46,211 nucleotides of DNA, from NCBI GenBank assembly GCA_947471115.1, contig CANIXX010000002.1, positions 1-46,211 of the forward strand, in the 5' to 3' direction. Positions 19,417 to 28,967 of the stretch are shown here, piece after piece. The DNA is from Opitutaceae bacterium. Lineage in GTDB: Bacteria; Verrucomicrobiota; Verrucomicrobiia; Opitutales; Opitutaceae. Both the position numbers and the translations under genes were made by a program. Positions within the stretch are counted from its first letter, which is position 1; every line of letters starts with the position of its first letter. A model generated the notes under the pieces. That model saw only the letters and a program-made list of their open reading frames with translations, was not told the origin of the DNA and did not search any database.

Positions 19417-19569
19417 CTAGTAGACTGTAACATGAATCTTGTCGGATTGAGTTCTGACGTAGCGCGGTGCTTTAGCCCGCAGGTTTGAACAAATTTCCAT
19501 CGCAATCACCGATGCGGGCTGAAGCACCGCTACTTTTGATCCGACAACTCAAATGTTACTGCCTACTAG
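19417..19569. repeat. 153-bp imperfect inverted-repeat element (MITE/REP-like)
   Basis: Left arm CTAGTAGACTGTAACATGAATCTTGTCGGAT...GTAGCGCGGTGCTTTAGCCCGCA; reverse complement of right arm CTAGTAGGCAGTAACATTTGAGTTGTCGGAT...GTAGCGGTGCTTCAGCCCGCA. Confidence 0.78.
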
Positions 19570-19831
19570 GTTTTTGATCACTCAATCCACCCGAAACGTC
19601 GTGGACCCTCCAAGTTTCTCGGCTACAGAGCGTAACTTAGAACATTGCCTGATTTTCAGTTTCAACGATTCGGTTTCTTTTCGATGGAGTTCGGCAACAA
19701 AACGTGTCGAAGCAATGGGGTGAGGTTGTATGGACTTTTTTTGCACCTCAAAAAGAAGTAAGCGACCCCGCGTTCAATATGGCGTGAGCTTTTGCTTGTC
19801 AGGCTTTCCCAGCGCCGCCTATTTCTCACCG

Positions 19832-21478
19832 ATGAAATACATCTTCGTGACGGGCGGAGTGGTCTCGTCGTTGGGCAAAGGCCTCACGGCTGCCGCACTC
19901 GGTGCACTTTTGGAGCTGCGCGGTCTAACCGTGCGCATCCAAAAGTTCGATCCCTACCTTAACGTCGATCCAGGCACTATGAGCCCGTTCCAGCACGGCG
20001 AAGTTTATGTGCTGGAGGACGGTGCCGAGACCGATCTCGACCTCGGCCACTATGAGCGCTTCACCAGCGGAAAACTCTCCAAGCTAAACTCCCTGAGCTC
20101 CGGCCAGGTCTATGAGAACGTCATTTCCAAAGAGCGCCGCGGCGTTTACTTGGGCAAGACCGTGCAGGTGATCCCGCACGTCACCAACGAGATTAAAGAG
20201 CGCATCTACGCCGGCGGTAAGGATGTTGACATCCTCATCACCGAAATAGGCGGCACCACCGGCGACATTGAGGGGCTCCCGTTTCTCGAAGCGATGCGCC
20301 AGTTTGCCCTCGAAGTCGGGCCTGACGACTGCATTTTTATTCACGTTACCCTCGTGCCTTACCTTAAGGCGGCCGGAGAACTTAAGACTAAGCCCACCCA
20401 GCAGTCCGTCGCCAAGCTGCGTGAAATCGGTATCCAGCCCGACATCCTCGTCTGCCGCTGCGACCACCCACTTGAGGCCGGCCTGCGCGACAAAATTTCA
20501 ATGTTCTGCAACGTCCCGGTCAAGGCCGTGATCGAGTGTGGCGACGTGGATTCGATTTACGAACTTCCACTCGCCCTACAAAAAGAGCGCATGGATGACC
20601 TAGTGGTTGACCTCTTCGGGCTCAAGAATCCAGCCCCCGAGAAGAACATCTGGACCGAGATCGTGCGCCGCATCAAAACCCCCGCCCACGAGGTGAAGAT
20701 CGGCGTGGTCGGCAAATACATCGAGCTCCAGGACGCCTACAAATCCGTTTACGAGTCCATCACCCACGCAGGCATCGCCAACAACACCCGCGTTAACATC
20801 GTGCGCATTGACGCCGAGGATCTGGAAAAGAAAAACGGGCTTAATATTCTCAAGGGGCTCGACGGCATTCTCGTCCCGGGCGGCTTCGGCGACCGTGGCA
20901 CGGAGGGCAAAATCGCGGCGGCTAAATACGCCCGCGAAAACAAGATTCCCTACTACGGTCTCTGCCTCGGCCTGCAAATCGCAGTCATCGAGTACTGCCG
21001 CAATGTCCTCAAGTTGAAGGGCGCCAACTCCACCGAGTTCGACGCCAACGCGCCGCATCCGGTGATCAACATCATGGAGGAGCAGAAGAACGTCATCGAT
21101 AAGGGTGCGACGATGCGCTTGGGCAGTTACGAGTGTGCTCTCACCCCCGGTTCCCACGCAGCTAAGGCCTACAAAGCCACTCACGTGCGCGAGCGCCACC
21201 GTCACCGCTTCGAGGTTAACAACGCCTACGTCGGCCAACTCCAACGTGGCGGCATGATCATCAGCGGCATCAACCCTCGCCGCAATCTGGTCGAGATCAT
21301 CGAAATCAAGGATCACCCTTGGTTCGTCGCGGTGCAGTTCCACCCCGAGTTCCAGTCCAAGCCCAACAAGGCGCACCCGCTCTTCGCCGCCTTCATCGGC
21401 GCTGCCCTCAAAATGAAACCCGCCACCAAGGCCAAGCCCGCCAAAGCCGCACCAAAGGCAAAGAAAAAGAAGAAGTAG
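19832..21478 (+). CDS. pyrG: CTP synthase
   Basis: ATG at 19832: [73 protein letters not shown]; glutaminase [21 protein letters not shown]-terminal Lys/Ala-rich tail. Confidence 0.98.
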   Translation: MKYIFVTGGVVSSLGKGLTAAALGALLELRGLTVRIQKFDPYLNVDPGTMSPFQHGEVYVLEDGAETDLDLGHYERFTSGKLSKLNSLSSGQVYENVISKERRGVYLGKTVQVIPHVTNEIKERIYAGGKDVDILITEIGGTTGDIEGLPFLEAMRQFALEVGPDDCIFIHVTLVPYLKAAGELKTKPTQQSVAKLREIGIQPDILVCRCDHPLEAGLRDKISMFCNVPVKAVIECGDVDSIYELPLALQKERMDDLVVDLFGLKNPAPEKNIWTEIVRRIKTPAHEVKIGVVGKYIELQDAYKSVYESITHAGIANNTRVNIVRIDAEDLEKKNGLNILKGLDGILVPGGFGDRGTEGKIAAAKYARENKIPYYGLCLGLQIAVIEYCRNVLKLKGANSTEFDANAPHPVINIMEEQKNVIDKGATMRLGSYECALTPGSHAAKAYKATHVRERHRHRFEVNNAYVGQLQRGGMIISGINPRRNLVEIIEIKDHPWFVAVQFHPEFQSKPNKAHPLFAAFIGAALKMKPATKAKPAKAAPKAKKKKK

Positions 21479-21483
21479 CGCGC

Positions 21484-21591
21484 AGTGAGTAGCGGGTAGC
21501 GAGTAGGTTCGGACGCCAATACTCGCCACCCGGCTACCCGCGCCCGCTTCCCCTTTCGTTTCCGACTACTCGCTACTCACTACCCGCTACT
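21484..21591. repeat. Inverted arrays of 7-bp tandem repeats (GTAGCGR / CTACTCR heptads)
   Basis: Left AGTGAGTAGCGGGTAGCGAGTAG (21484-21506); right CTACTCGCTACTCACTACCCGCTACT (21566-21591). The reverse complement of the right arm matches the left arm with one extra heptad. Confidence 0.75.
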
Positions 21592-21599
21592 GCCATCCC

Positions 21600-22397
21600 A
21601 TGCCCCTTTTCGATCCTAAGCGCCTTCTTGTTCTCGCCGGTCCTTGCTCACTCGAAAATGAGAAGGTCGTACGCTCGGTGGCCGAAAAACTCGTCGAGCT
21701 GCGCGCCCGTTACCCCGAGCTCAACTTGGTATTCAAGGGATCCTTTGATAAAGCCAACCGCACCTCGATTACCGGCGGTCGTGGCACCGGGCTAGAAGAG
21801 GGGCTCGCCCTGCACGCCTTGGTCAAAAAAGATTACGGGCTGCCCTGCGTGACCGACGTCCATGACGCCGGTCAATGCGCCCAGGTCGCCGAGGTTTGCG
21901 ACGTCCTACAGATCCCCGCCTACCTTTGCCGCCAGACCGATCTGCTCCTCGCCGCCGCCGCCACCGGCAAGGTGGTCAACGTGAAGAAGGGCCAGTTTCT
22001 CTCTCCCAACGACATGGTGCACGTGGTCGGTAAATTGAAGCACGGCGGGGCCGCAGAAATCTGGCAATGCGAGCGCGGCGCCACCTTCGGTTACAACAAT
22101 CTGGTGGTGGACATGCGCACATTCCCGATCATGGCGCGCAACGGGTATCCAACGATTCTCGACGCCACCCACAGCGTTCAACTTCCCGGTGCCGCCGGCG
22201 GCAAAAGCGGTGGTCAACGCGAGTTCGTGCCCACGCTCGCCTTCGCCGCCCTCGCGGCCGGAGCTGACGGCCTTTTTCTCGAAACGCACCCCGATCCAGA
22301 CAACGCCCTGTCGGACGGCCCCAACATGGTGCCGCTCCCCGAACTCGAAGCGCTACTCGCAAAGTGCCTCGCCTTCTGGAAACTCGCCCGCGCTTAA
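21600..22397 (+). CDS. kdsA: 3-deoxy-8-phosphooctulonate synthase (KDO-8-P synthase)
   Basis: [92 protein letters not shown]. Confidence 0.97.
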   Translation: MPLFDPKRLLVLAGPCSLENEKVVRSVAEKLVELRARYPELNLVFKGSFDKANRTSITGGRGTGLEEGLALHALVKKDYGLPCVTDVHDAGQCAQVAEVCDVLQIPAYLCRQTDLLLAAAATGKVVNVKKGQFLSPNDMVHVVGKLKHGGAAEIWQCERGATFGYNNLVVDMRTFPIMARNGYPTILDATHSVQLPGAAGGKSGGQREFVPTLAFAALAAGADGLFLETHPDPDNALSDGPNMVPLPELEALLAKCLAFWKLARA

Positions 22398-22468
22398 GCG
22401 CCCTGCACCGGCTCATCATTTGACCGTCTCCAGACGCGCTCCAACCTCACCCTAAAACCAAGACTTTG

Positions 22469-24064
22469 ATGGACACCTTCCTCATCGACGTGCCGATTCC
22501 CTCCATGGGCGCGACCGTCAGCGAACTCACTGTTATCGACATCAAGGTCGTCGCCGGCGCGCGTATTTCCAAAGGCGAAAAAATCGCCGAGTTGGAGAGC
22601 GATAAATCGGTTTTTGAGTTTGAGGCGCCCTGCGACGGCGTGATCGAGATGGTGCAAGCCCGCGCGGGGGATATCCTGCCCAGCGGCTCTCCGTTCCTGC
22701 GTATCAGCACGACGGACATTTCGCTTAAAAATCTTCAGGTTAAAGCCGGAGCCGCCACGCCTGTTGTCGCAGCTATTTCTCCCGTGAAGTCCGCTCCTGT
22801 TACGGCAGTCGCGCCCGTTGTGGCGCCAGCAGTTGTTGCCGCGCCCGTGCACACGGCCGCTACTCCGGCAACTGGCATCCAATGGACGCCTCGCGCTGCC
22901 AAGCTCGCCAAAGAGGCAGGTCTCGATCCCGCCAGTATCGTAGGAATCGAAGCCACCGGCCCCGGCGGGCGCGTCTCAGGCGATGACATCAACCGTTATC
23001 TCGCAAACCGACCTTCAGCGTCGACTTCGGGGGTCTCGACGCTGAGCTCCAAAAGCGGTACTTCGACTTCGGCCTCTACCGAGACCGTTTGCATCGCCGG
23101 CATCGGGTATGCAGTCCCCAAGAACATCCGTGCCACCAGCGATATTTTGAAGGCGTTCCCTGGGCGCACTGAGGCGGAGATGCTCAAGCTTACGGGCATC
23201 AAAGAGCGCCGTTACGCCGACGCCGACGCTTCGGCGACCAGTCTCGCCGCCATCGCCGTCAACCACGCGTTGGCGCAAGCCGGCATGACTGCGGCGCAGA
23301 TCGACGGCATCATTCTAGCCACCATCATTCCCGACCAACCCGTGCCCTCGATGGCAAGTGCATTGGCCAAGCACCTCGGCTGCACCAAGGCGCTCGCCTT
23401 TGACCTCAACGCCGCCTGCTCCGGCTGGCTCTACGCGTTAGAAGTCGGCCGCGCCTTTATCCGCGGTGGCACCGCCAAAAACGTCATTGTAGTCACCGCC
23501 GAGCTGCTCTCCCGCATCACCAATCCCAACGACCACGAAACCGCCTTCCTGTTTGGAGATGGAGCAGGTGCTGCCATCCTTACCGATGCGCCCGGTGGCC
23601 ACCGACTACATCGCATGGCGCTTTCCGGCGATGCGGCGGCATTCGAAGCCATTCAGCGTCCCGGTGGCGGGGCGCGCCAACTCATGCCCAACGTCGACGG
23701 CAGTGACCGCGGCGATTTTTTCCTACAGATGGATGGAGGCGCTGTCTTCAAGAGCGCGGTGATCGCTTTCGCCAACGAGATCGAGAACGCCATGACGCGT
23801 CACGGCCTCACGCCGGCGGATATTTCCTGGATCGTGCCGCACCAGGCCAACGAGCGCATTCTGCGTGCCGTGGGCAAGCGCGTAGGCATTCCCTTCGAAA
23901 AGTTCGTCGTGACCATTGCCAAGTACGGCAACACCTCGGGCGCCTCCGTTTCGATGGCGCTGGGCTGGGCGGCTGAAGAGGGGATTTTCAAGCCGGACGA
24001 CAAAATCATCTTCTGCTCGGTCGGCGCCGGCCTGACCTTCGCTGGCGGCCTGCTGGTCTGGTAA
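22469..24064 (+). CDS. Fusion protein: lipoyl domain + peripheral-subunit (E3)-binding domain + beta-ketoacyl-ACP synthase III (FabH-like)
   Basis: Lipoyl domain MDTFLIDVPIPSMGATVSEL...AELESDKSVFEFEAPCDGVIEM (DK lipoylation site); Ala/Pro/Val linker; PSBD TPRAAKLAKEAGLDPASIVGIEATGPGGRVSGDDINRYL; FabH with AFDLNAACSGWLYAL, FLFGDGAGAAIL, WIVPHQANERIL and KYGNTSGASVSMAL (Cys-His-Asn triad). Confidence 0.93.
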   Translation: MDTFLIDVPIPSMGATVSELTVIDIKVVAGARISKGEKIAELESDKSVFEFEAPCDGVIEMVQARAGDILPSGSPFLRISTTDISLKNLQVKAGAATPVVAAISPVKSAPVTAVAPVVAPAVVAAPVHTAATPATGIQWTPRAAKLAKEAGLDPASIVGIEATGPGGRVSGDDINRYLANRPSASTSGVSTLSSKSGTSTSASTETVCIAGIGYAVPKNIRATSDILKAFPGRTEAEMLKLTGIKERRYADADASATSLAAIAVNHALAQAGMTAAQIDGIILATIIPDQPVPSMASALAKHLGCTKALAFDLNAACSGWLYALEVGRAFIRGGTAKNVIVVTAELLSRITNPNDHETAFLFGDGAGAAILTDAPGGHRLHRMALSGDAAAFEAIQRPGGGARQLMPNVDGSDRGDFFLQMDGGAVFKSAVIAFANEIENAMTRHGLTPADISWIVPHQANERILRAVGKRVGIPFEKFVVTIAKYGNTSGASVSMALGWAAEEGIFKPDDKIIFCSVGAGLTFAGGLLVW

Positions 24065-24232
24065 GGAAAAGGCGTGTGGGTGGCGCCGGTTTCGGGAATT
24101 GCACTTGGATGCGGTGAGAGCCGTCGCAGAAGGACCACTGGGGTCTTTGCCCGATAAGCCCACTTCGTGATTGTCTTCCAGACTAGCTTGGTCGAAATCT
24201 GCACACGCTTTAATCCTGCAACCTCCTTATTG

Positions 24233-24916
24233 ATGGCCAACTCGTTCCCCTCCTCGGGCGGCAACCGCCCCGGTTACTTTCAGCGTCGTAACAACGACCC
24301 TTTTGCACACATCCGCCGTAACTCGCGGATCAAAGAGCCAGAAATCCGCGTGATCAGCCCCGAAGGCAAACAGCTCGGCATTATGCAGACTGAGCGTGCC
24401 TTGGCCTTGGCTCAGCAGTTCAATCTCGACCTCGTCGAAATGGCTGCGACCGCCAAGCCGCCCGTCTGCCGCATCATGGATTTCGGCAAATACATTTACG
24501 AAGAGCAAAAGAAGGCGAGCCACGCTAAGACAACTGCCACCAAGCTCAAAGAAATCGAATTCACGCCGCGTATCGCAGGCGGCGATTTCCTCACCAAGAT
24601 CCGTCACGCCGAGGAGTTCCTCGATCACGGCAACAAGGTGAAGCTCCGACTGAAGTTCCGCGGCCGCGAAATGGCGCACACCGAGATTGGTTTTGGCGTC
24701 ATGATGAAGGCACTCGCCGAACTCGAAGGCATGGGCCACCCCGATTCCACCCCGCGCCTGATGGGCAAGCAGATCAACGTCATGTTGACCCCCCTACCAA
24801 CTAACAAGCGCAAGCGGAAATACACCCTCGAGAACGACGAGCAAGCGATCGACGACACCGGCTCCGACCACGGACACGAAGAGTCCAACGACGACGAGGT
24901 TCCGGCAAAGGCCTGA
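24233..24916 (+). CDS. infC: Translation initiation factor IF-3
   Basis: IKEPEIRVISPEGKQLGIMQTERALALAQQFNLDLVEMAATAKPPVCRIMDFGKYIYEEQKK; KLRLKFRGREMAHTEIG. Acidic C-terminal tail. The start codon is uncertain (ATG at 24233 preferred). Confidence 0.95.
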   Translation: MANSFPSSGGNRPGYFQRRNNDPFAHIRRNSRIKEPEIRVISPEGKQLGIMQTERALALAQQFNLDLVEMAATAKPPVCRIMDFGKYIYEEQKKASHAKTTATKLKEIEFTPRIAGGDFLTKIRHAEEFLDHGNKVKLRLKFRGREMAHTEIGFGVMMKALAELEGMGHPDSTPRLMGKQINVMLTPLPTNKRKRKYTLENDEQAIDDTGSDHGHEESNDDEVPAKA

Positions 24917-24930
24917 GCCAGTAGCCGGGT

Positions 24931-25980
24931 ATGATTCGGTTACGGTATACGTCCCTCATGAGCGCGGCTTTTGCCGCGCTCATTTTGTTGGTGGGCTCAT
25001 CCGCTCTGGCTGGTAGCGCGGCGAGCAAAACGACCATCAGCGGAAGTGGAAGCACCATCCAGGTTGCAGGCATCGGCTATTTGGACGCCCGCGCCTTTTT
25101 CACGCGTTTCGGCCTAAAGGCGGCGTGGATCGAGCGAGGCCAATCGATGCGCCTGCAATCCAGCGTAGCCCGTATCGAGATTGAGGACGACAAACGTGAT
25201 GTTAACGTCAATGGCCTGCGCGTGCTCATGGGTGAACCGGCGGTGGAACGTGACGGCACCCTTTACATCAGCCGCATCGACGCCGAAAAGCTTTTCCTTC
25301 CGCTGCTCAGTCCGTCTTCAGTAGCCAGCCCCGCACCGCCGGCACTGCGCGTAATCGCTATTGATGCCGGTCATGGTGGCCAGGATACCGGCACGCAAAA
25401 CAAGGCATTCAAACTGGACGAGAAAACCTTCACTCTCGACGTAGCTATGCGGTTACGCGCCCTTTTGGTGCAACAAGGCTACAAGGTAATCATGACGCGC
25501 ACCGACGACCGCTTTGTAGAGCTGCCGCGCCGAGCTGAGATAGCCAACAAAGCAGGCGCCGACCTGTTCATCAGCATTCATTTTAACGCGGTTGCCGGCT
25601 CCCCCACCGTACGTGGCTCGGAGACTTATGTGATGACCCCACAATACCAACGCTCCACCAGCAGCCCGAAACGCGATGCCAGCGATAACGTCCGAAACCC
25701 AGGCAATCTCAACGATCCATGGAATGCGCTTCTCGGTTACCATATGCACAATCAAGTCATCGATTCGCTCCGTGGAGAGGACCGTGGATTTAAGCGCGCC
25801 CGCTTTGCCGTGCTAAGGTTGGTCAACAGCCCAGCAGTACTCATCGAAGCCGGTTATTTATCCAATAACGACGAAGCGCGTAGGATTGCCACCCCCGCCT
25901 ACCGCGCCGCTTTAGCCGAGGCATTGGCCCAAGGTGTTCGCGCCTATGGATTGGCTATCACGACCACAAAAACACGTTGA
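24931..25980 (+). CDS. N-acetylmuramoyl-L-alanine amidase (Amidase_3) with N-terminal copper amine oxidase-like domain
   Basis: VIAIDAGHGGQDTGTQN; DLFISIHFNAVAGSPTVRGSETYVM; VNSPAVLIEAGYLSNNDEARRI; N-terminal signal sequence and YLDARAFFTRFGLKAAWIERGQSMRLQ region. Confidence 0.92.
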   Translation: MIRLRYTSLMSAAFAALILLVGSSALAGSAASKTTISGSGSTIQVAGIGYLDARAFFTRFGLKAAWIERGQSMRLQSSVARIEIEDDKRDVNVNGLRVLMGEPAVERDGTLYISRIDAEKLFLPLLSPSSVASPAPPALRVIAIDAGHGGQDTGTQNKAFKLDEKTFTLDVAMRLRALLVQQGYKVIMTRTDDRFVELPRRAEIANKAGADLFISIHFNAVAGSPTVRGSETYVMTPQYQRSTSSPKRDASDNVRNPGNLNDPWNALLGYHMHNQVIDSLRGEDRGFKRARFAVLRLVNSPAVLIEAGYLSNNDEARRIATPAYRAALAEALAQGVRAYGLAITTTKTR

Positions 25981-26091
25981 GCACACACTCGCCTGACAGG
26001 GTGCGTGCTCGAGCGGAATCGATTCACATCCGGTGTAACTTGGGCGCCGAGCCCCAGCCAATACCGGCCCCCCATTAACAGACCAAGCCCC

Positions 26092-26616
26092 TCAACGCGC
26101 TATCTCAACCGAAGTCACGCGCCAAGAGGCGGAAAGCTGCGAGGGATTGGCCCGGTTACTGGCTAAGGAAAACTGCTCAAGCCCTAGGTAAGGAGCGCGT
26201 TGAGCCAACGATTGATAAAAGGCTATCAGCGCAGCCATGTCGGAATTACGGGACGAAAACTGCACCGAGTGCACCGCGAATTGACTGGAGCGCACGGTGC
26301 GGCTGTCGGATACGTCGTAGTTAGAAAGCCCTGCCGAACGGGCCAGCGTATTCAATTCCCCCTGCAAGCGAACGCTGTCGAAACTCCTCGACGGGTCGAG
26401 ATGCTCGACGGCCAGCGTCGCCTCCTTCTCGATACGCTCACGTTGCAACAACCAGCGCTGCTGAACATCCAAGTCCGTTGATGTCACCTGAATCGCGCGC
26501 ACCTGAGCAGCCACGCGATCACCCACGCCGGACAGCCAAATAGCCGCACCGAGCAGGGTAAAAACCAGCAGCAGTATTTTTTCGCGCAGGAGCCGACTAA
26601 GGAAATAAGCTTTCAT
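26092..26616 (-). CDS. gspM: GspM-like type II secretion protein
   Basis: Small bitopic protein with one N-terminal TM, downstream of gspL. Assigned mainly by position and size. Confidence 0.6.
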   Translation of the reverse strand: MKAYFLSRLLREKILLLVFTLLGAAIWLSGVGDRVAAQVRAIQVTSTDLDVQQRWLLQRERIEKEATLAVEHLDPSRSFDSVRLQGELNTLARSAGLSNYDVSDSRTVRSSQFAVHSVQFSSRNSDMAALIAFYQSLAQRAPYLGLEQFSLASNRANPSQLSASWRVTSVEIAR

Positions 26617-27797
26617 GATGTGGCCTCCGGAACCGTTGGCACCGGTACGGGATCCGGTGCGGTTTCTTTAAATGCCTCAGGTCGAAAGATCACCACCAGC
26701 TTGAAGGTCGAAACTCCGTCGCGACTGCGCGGGTCAACCACCTCGGCCTTTTGGCAACCGGAGAGCTTATTAAGCGCGGAGCGAAACACGTCGATATCCC
26801 CCGAAGCGTTCGTCTGCGCTTCAACCTCCAGCTTATAAAGCCCGCTGCTCACCGCGCGTATGAATTGGATCGTCTCGGGGCGAACATCATTAACCAGCGC
26901 CAACATCTCGAAGGGACGCAGCCGTTTATTGGAAAGCTCTTCAATGCGCGTCGCCAGCGACTGCGAGGTCATGATTGCATCGACAATCGGCTTTTGCCTA
27001 GCCTCCAGCGCCAAGCGGCGGCTTTGCCAGTACGAGGAGCCCACCAGCCCCAGTTCAAGCAATGCGGATAACGCGATGGCCGCCGCGCAACCGAGGAACG
27101 TGCGCCACAAGATAACATCCCGGCCGTGGGCACGGCGCCTGGACTCCAGTTCGCCCTTGTCGCGTACATCGAGTGCAGCGACCTCATTCGAACCAAAACG
27201 CGACTCCAGCGCACCTGCGCGGAAAACGAACTGATCTTGTGCCGAAGCCAGATCGAACACCGGTTCGGAATCCAGTTTTACCACATGTAATTTCTCGGGA
27301 AAGGAACTCAACAGCGTCCCAAGTGCTGCGTCACGGTCGGCTTCGGTCGGCTCACCGGGCAGCGACTCGACCCGCACCTGTGAGGGCATCCCGCTCGCAT
27401 CGGCAAAATAAAGTCCCGTCACACTGCTCGCACCAGCCACCACCACTGCAGTAGCGGGCAACGGGGCGGAAACACCATTAAGAACCGTAACGAAGTTCGG
27501 GAAAACCACTTGGGCATCTGCCCAACTTACCACCTCATCAGCGGTAAAACGCTTTCGGTATGCGGCATAGATCAACACGCTATTCGCCCCCAATTTCCAG
27601 TAATGGCCGTAGTAAAGTTGCGTTATCGGAAAGGGCGCAAGTGCCTCAATGGCCAACTCTGCTTGAGCCGCCACGTCAGCGGCGCTTACCCCTTGGGCCA
27701 CGGGCACTGAGCGGACAAAAAACAACGCGTCGGCCACCCGCACAATGTGTCGAGGCGGTGCGGCGGGTAAAAAGCGTTTAAACGAGGTAAGGCTCAT
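26613..27797 (-). CDS. gspL: GspL/PilM-N-like type II secretion protein
   Basis: Cytoplasmic N-terminal region, central TM (TFLGCAAAIALSALLELGLVGSSYW), periplasmic ferredoxin-like C-terminus (FIRAVSSGLYKLEVEAQTNASGDIDVFRSALNKL); position between gspK and gspM. Confidence 0.65.
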   Translation of the reverse strand: MSLTSFKRFLPAAPPRHIVRVADALFFVRSVPVAQGVSAADVAAQAELAIEALAPFPITQLYYGHYWKLGANSVLIYAAYRKRFTADEVVSWADAQVVFPNFVTVLNGVSAPLPATAVVVAGASSVTGLYFADASGMPSQVRVESLPGEPTEADRDAALGTLLSSFPEKLHVVKLDSEPVFDLASAQDQFVFRAGALESRFGSNEVAALDVRDKGELESRRRAHGRDVILWRTFLGCAAAIALSALLELGLVGSSYWQSRRLALEARQKPIVDAIMTSQSLATRIEELSNKRLRPFEMLALVNDVRPETIQFIRAVSSGLYKLEVEAQTNASGDIDVFRSALNKLSGCQKAEVVDPRSRDGVSTFKLVVIFRPEAFKETAPDPVPVPTVPEATS

Positions 27798-28966
27798 GCA
27801 GTCGGTTCAGCGGTAACAGCAGGGGGAGGAACAGCACTATCGTTTTCACGGATTTCGAGAAACGTAAACGGGTATTTGAGATCGGTAGGCTGGCCGGAGG
27901 TTTTATCCGCCGTGGTTGCTCCTTTAGAATCAGCCTTCTGTGGGGTCTTTTTAGCGCTGGCTGCGGCAGGACTCGCTGCGGTGGATGCGCTGCTAGATGA
28001 GCTGGCAGGGACGACCTTGGCGCCACCCTCCGGTGACACCACCGCCATCAAGCGAAAAGAAGACAAGCCTTGCCGAACCGTCACGGTAATACGCAGAGCA
28101 TTCACCTTGTACCCGTAGCCTAGTTTCTCCAGTTGCCCGCCCGCGACTGCGGCGACGCTGCGACCACTTTTGAAAAACCCTGGGCCCTGGCTTTGGTACA
28201 AGCCTGCTCCGGACAGGAATTCGGACACCCGTTGCTGCTGCTGCGCGTCGATCGTTTCCTGGGCCAGTAAGGGCTCGAGTCGATTGCCGTTTAGGTTGGG
28301 GGAATCGAAATCATAAAGCGAAAACGTGTCGGTGAAACGTTGATACAGCGCCGTGGGTAAACCCGTGGCCTCGTCAAAAAACACCTGGCGCACGCCCTCG
28401 ATTGCGGCCAATTCGGTAAACGAGCGCAGCGACCGTCCCGGAGGCGCGAAGGGCAGCGCCGTATTTTCGTAATCCTGCAAGGTCGGTGCGCCAATCGCGC
28501 TAGCCGTGTGATCCTTTTGAATCCAACCCAACAGTGAATCCGTGAGGCGTTCGGCGTCGATTTGGGGCACCTGCCAGGACTTGAACAATGCGATGAGCAT
28601 CTCCGCCTTCACGGATGGAAGTGGTAACTTGGCGCTCTCGTCCTCCAGCGAAACCTCCACCGTGCGGCCCTCGGCAGGCGTGTAACCGGCAAAGCCGAGC
28701 GGATCGCCCCAGCCTTCCGCCGGACCGTGAAGCCCGTCGCCGACCACACGGAAGTCCTCCAGCACGGCAAGGGTCGTCTCAAGAGCTGAGTAGGCTTCCA
28801 TCCGCAGGCGAGCTGCATCGGCCTCGCGGATATCCACCAGCAGGTCGGTACCCGCTTTTTCGATGAACAACAGCAGGGCCGAGGTGGCGAATACCAGCGT
28901 GACGAGCACGATGAGCAACACGGACCCACGTCGGCGAAGGAGTGGAAATCGAGAGGCGCGAAGCAT
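27794..28966 (-). CDS. gspK: GspK-like minor pseudopilin
   Basis: MLRASRFPLLRRRGSVLLIVLVTLVFATSALLLFIEKAGTD (GspK-type N-terminus), LTDSLLGWIQKD, and the GspK-like AAIEGV segment. ATG at 28966 overlaps the gspJ end. Confidence 0.82.
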   Translation of the reverse strand: MLRASRFPLLRRRGSVLLIVLVTLVFATSALLLFIEKAGTDLLVDIREADAARLRMEAYSALETTLAVLEDFRVVGDGLHGPAEGWGDPLGFAGYTPAEGRTVEVSLEDESAKLPLPSVKAEMLIALFKSWQVPQIDAERLTDSLLGWIQKDHTASAIGAPTLQDYENTALPFAPPGRSLRSFTELAAIEGVRQVFFDEATGLPTALYQRFTDTFSLYDFDSPNLNGNRLEPLLAQETIDAQQQQRVSEFLSGAGLYQSQGPGFFKSGRSVAAVAGGQLEKLGYGYKVNALRITVTVRQGLSSFRLMAVVSPEGGAKVVPASSSSSASTAASPAAASAKKTPQKADSKGATTADKTSGQPTDLKYPFTFLEIRENDSAVPPPAVTAEPTA

Positions 28967-28967
28967 G

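Noticed and set aside
20600-21529. 309-aa minus-strand ORF
   Set aside because: Antisense to the highly conserved pyrG glutaminase half; Val/Asp/Leu-rich shadow frame of a GC-rich gene.
25977-26020. Hairpin GAGCACACACTC...GGGTGCGTGCTC between the amidase and gspM as a terminator
   Set aside because: Stem contains mismatched/wobble pairs and no T-tract follows; insufficient for a terminator call.
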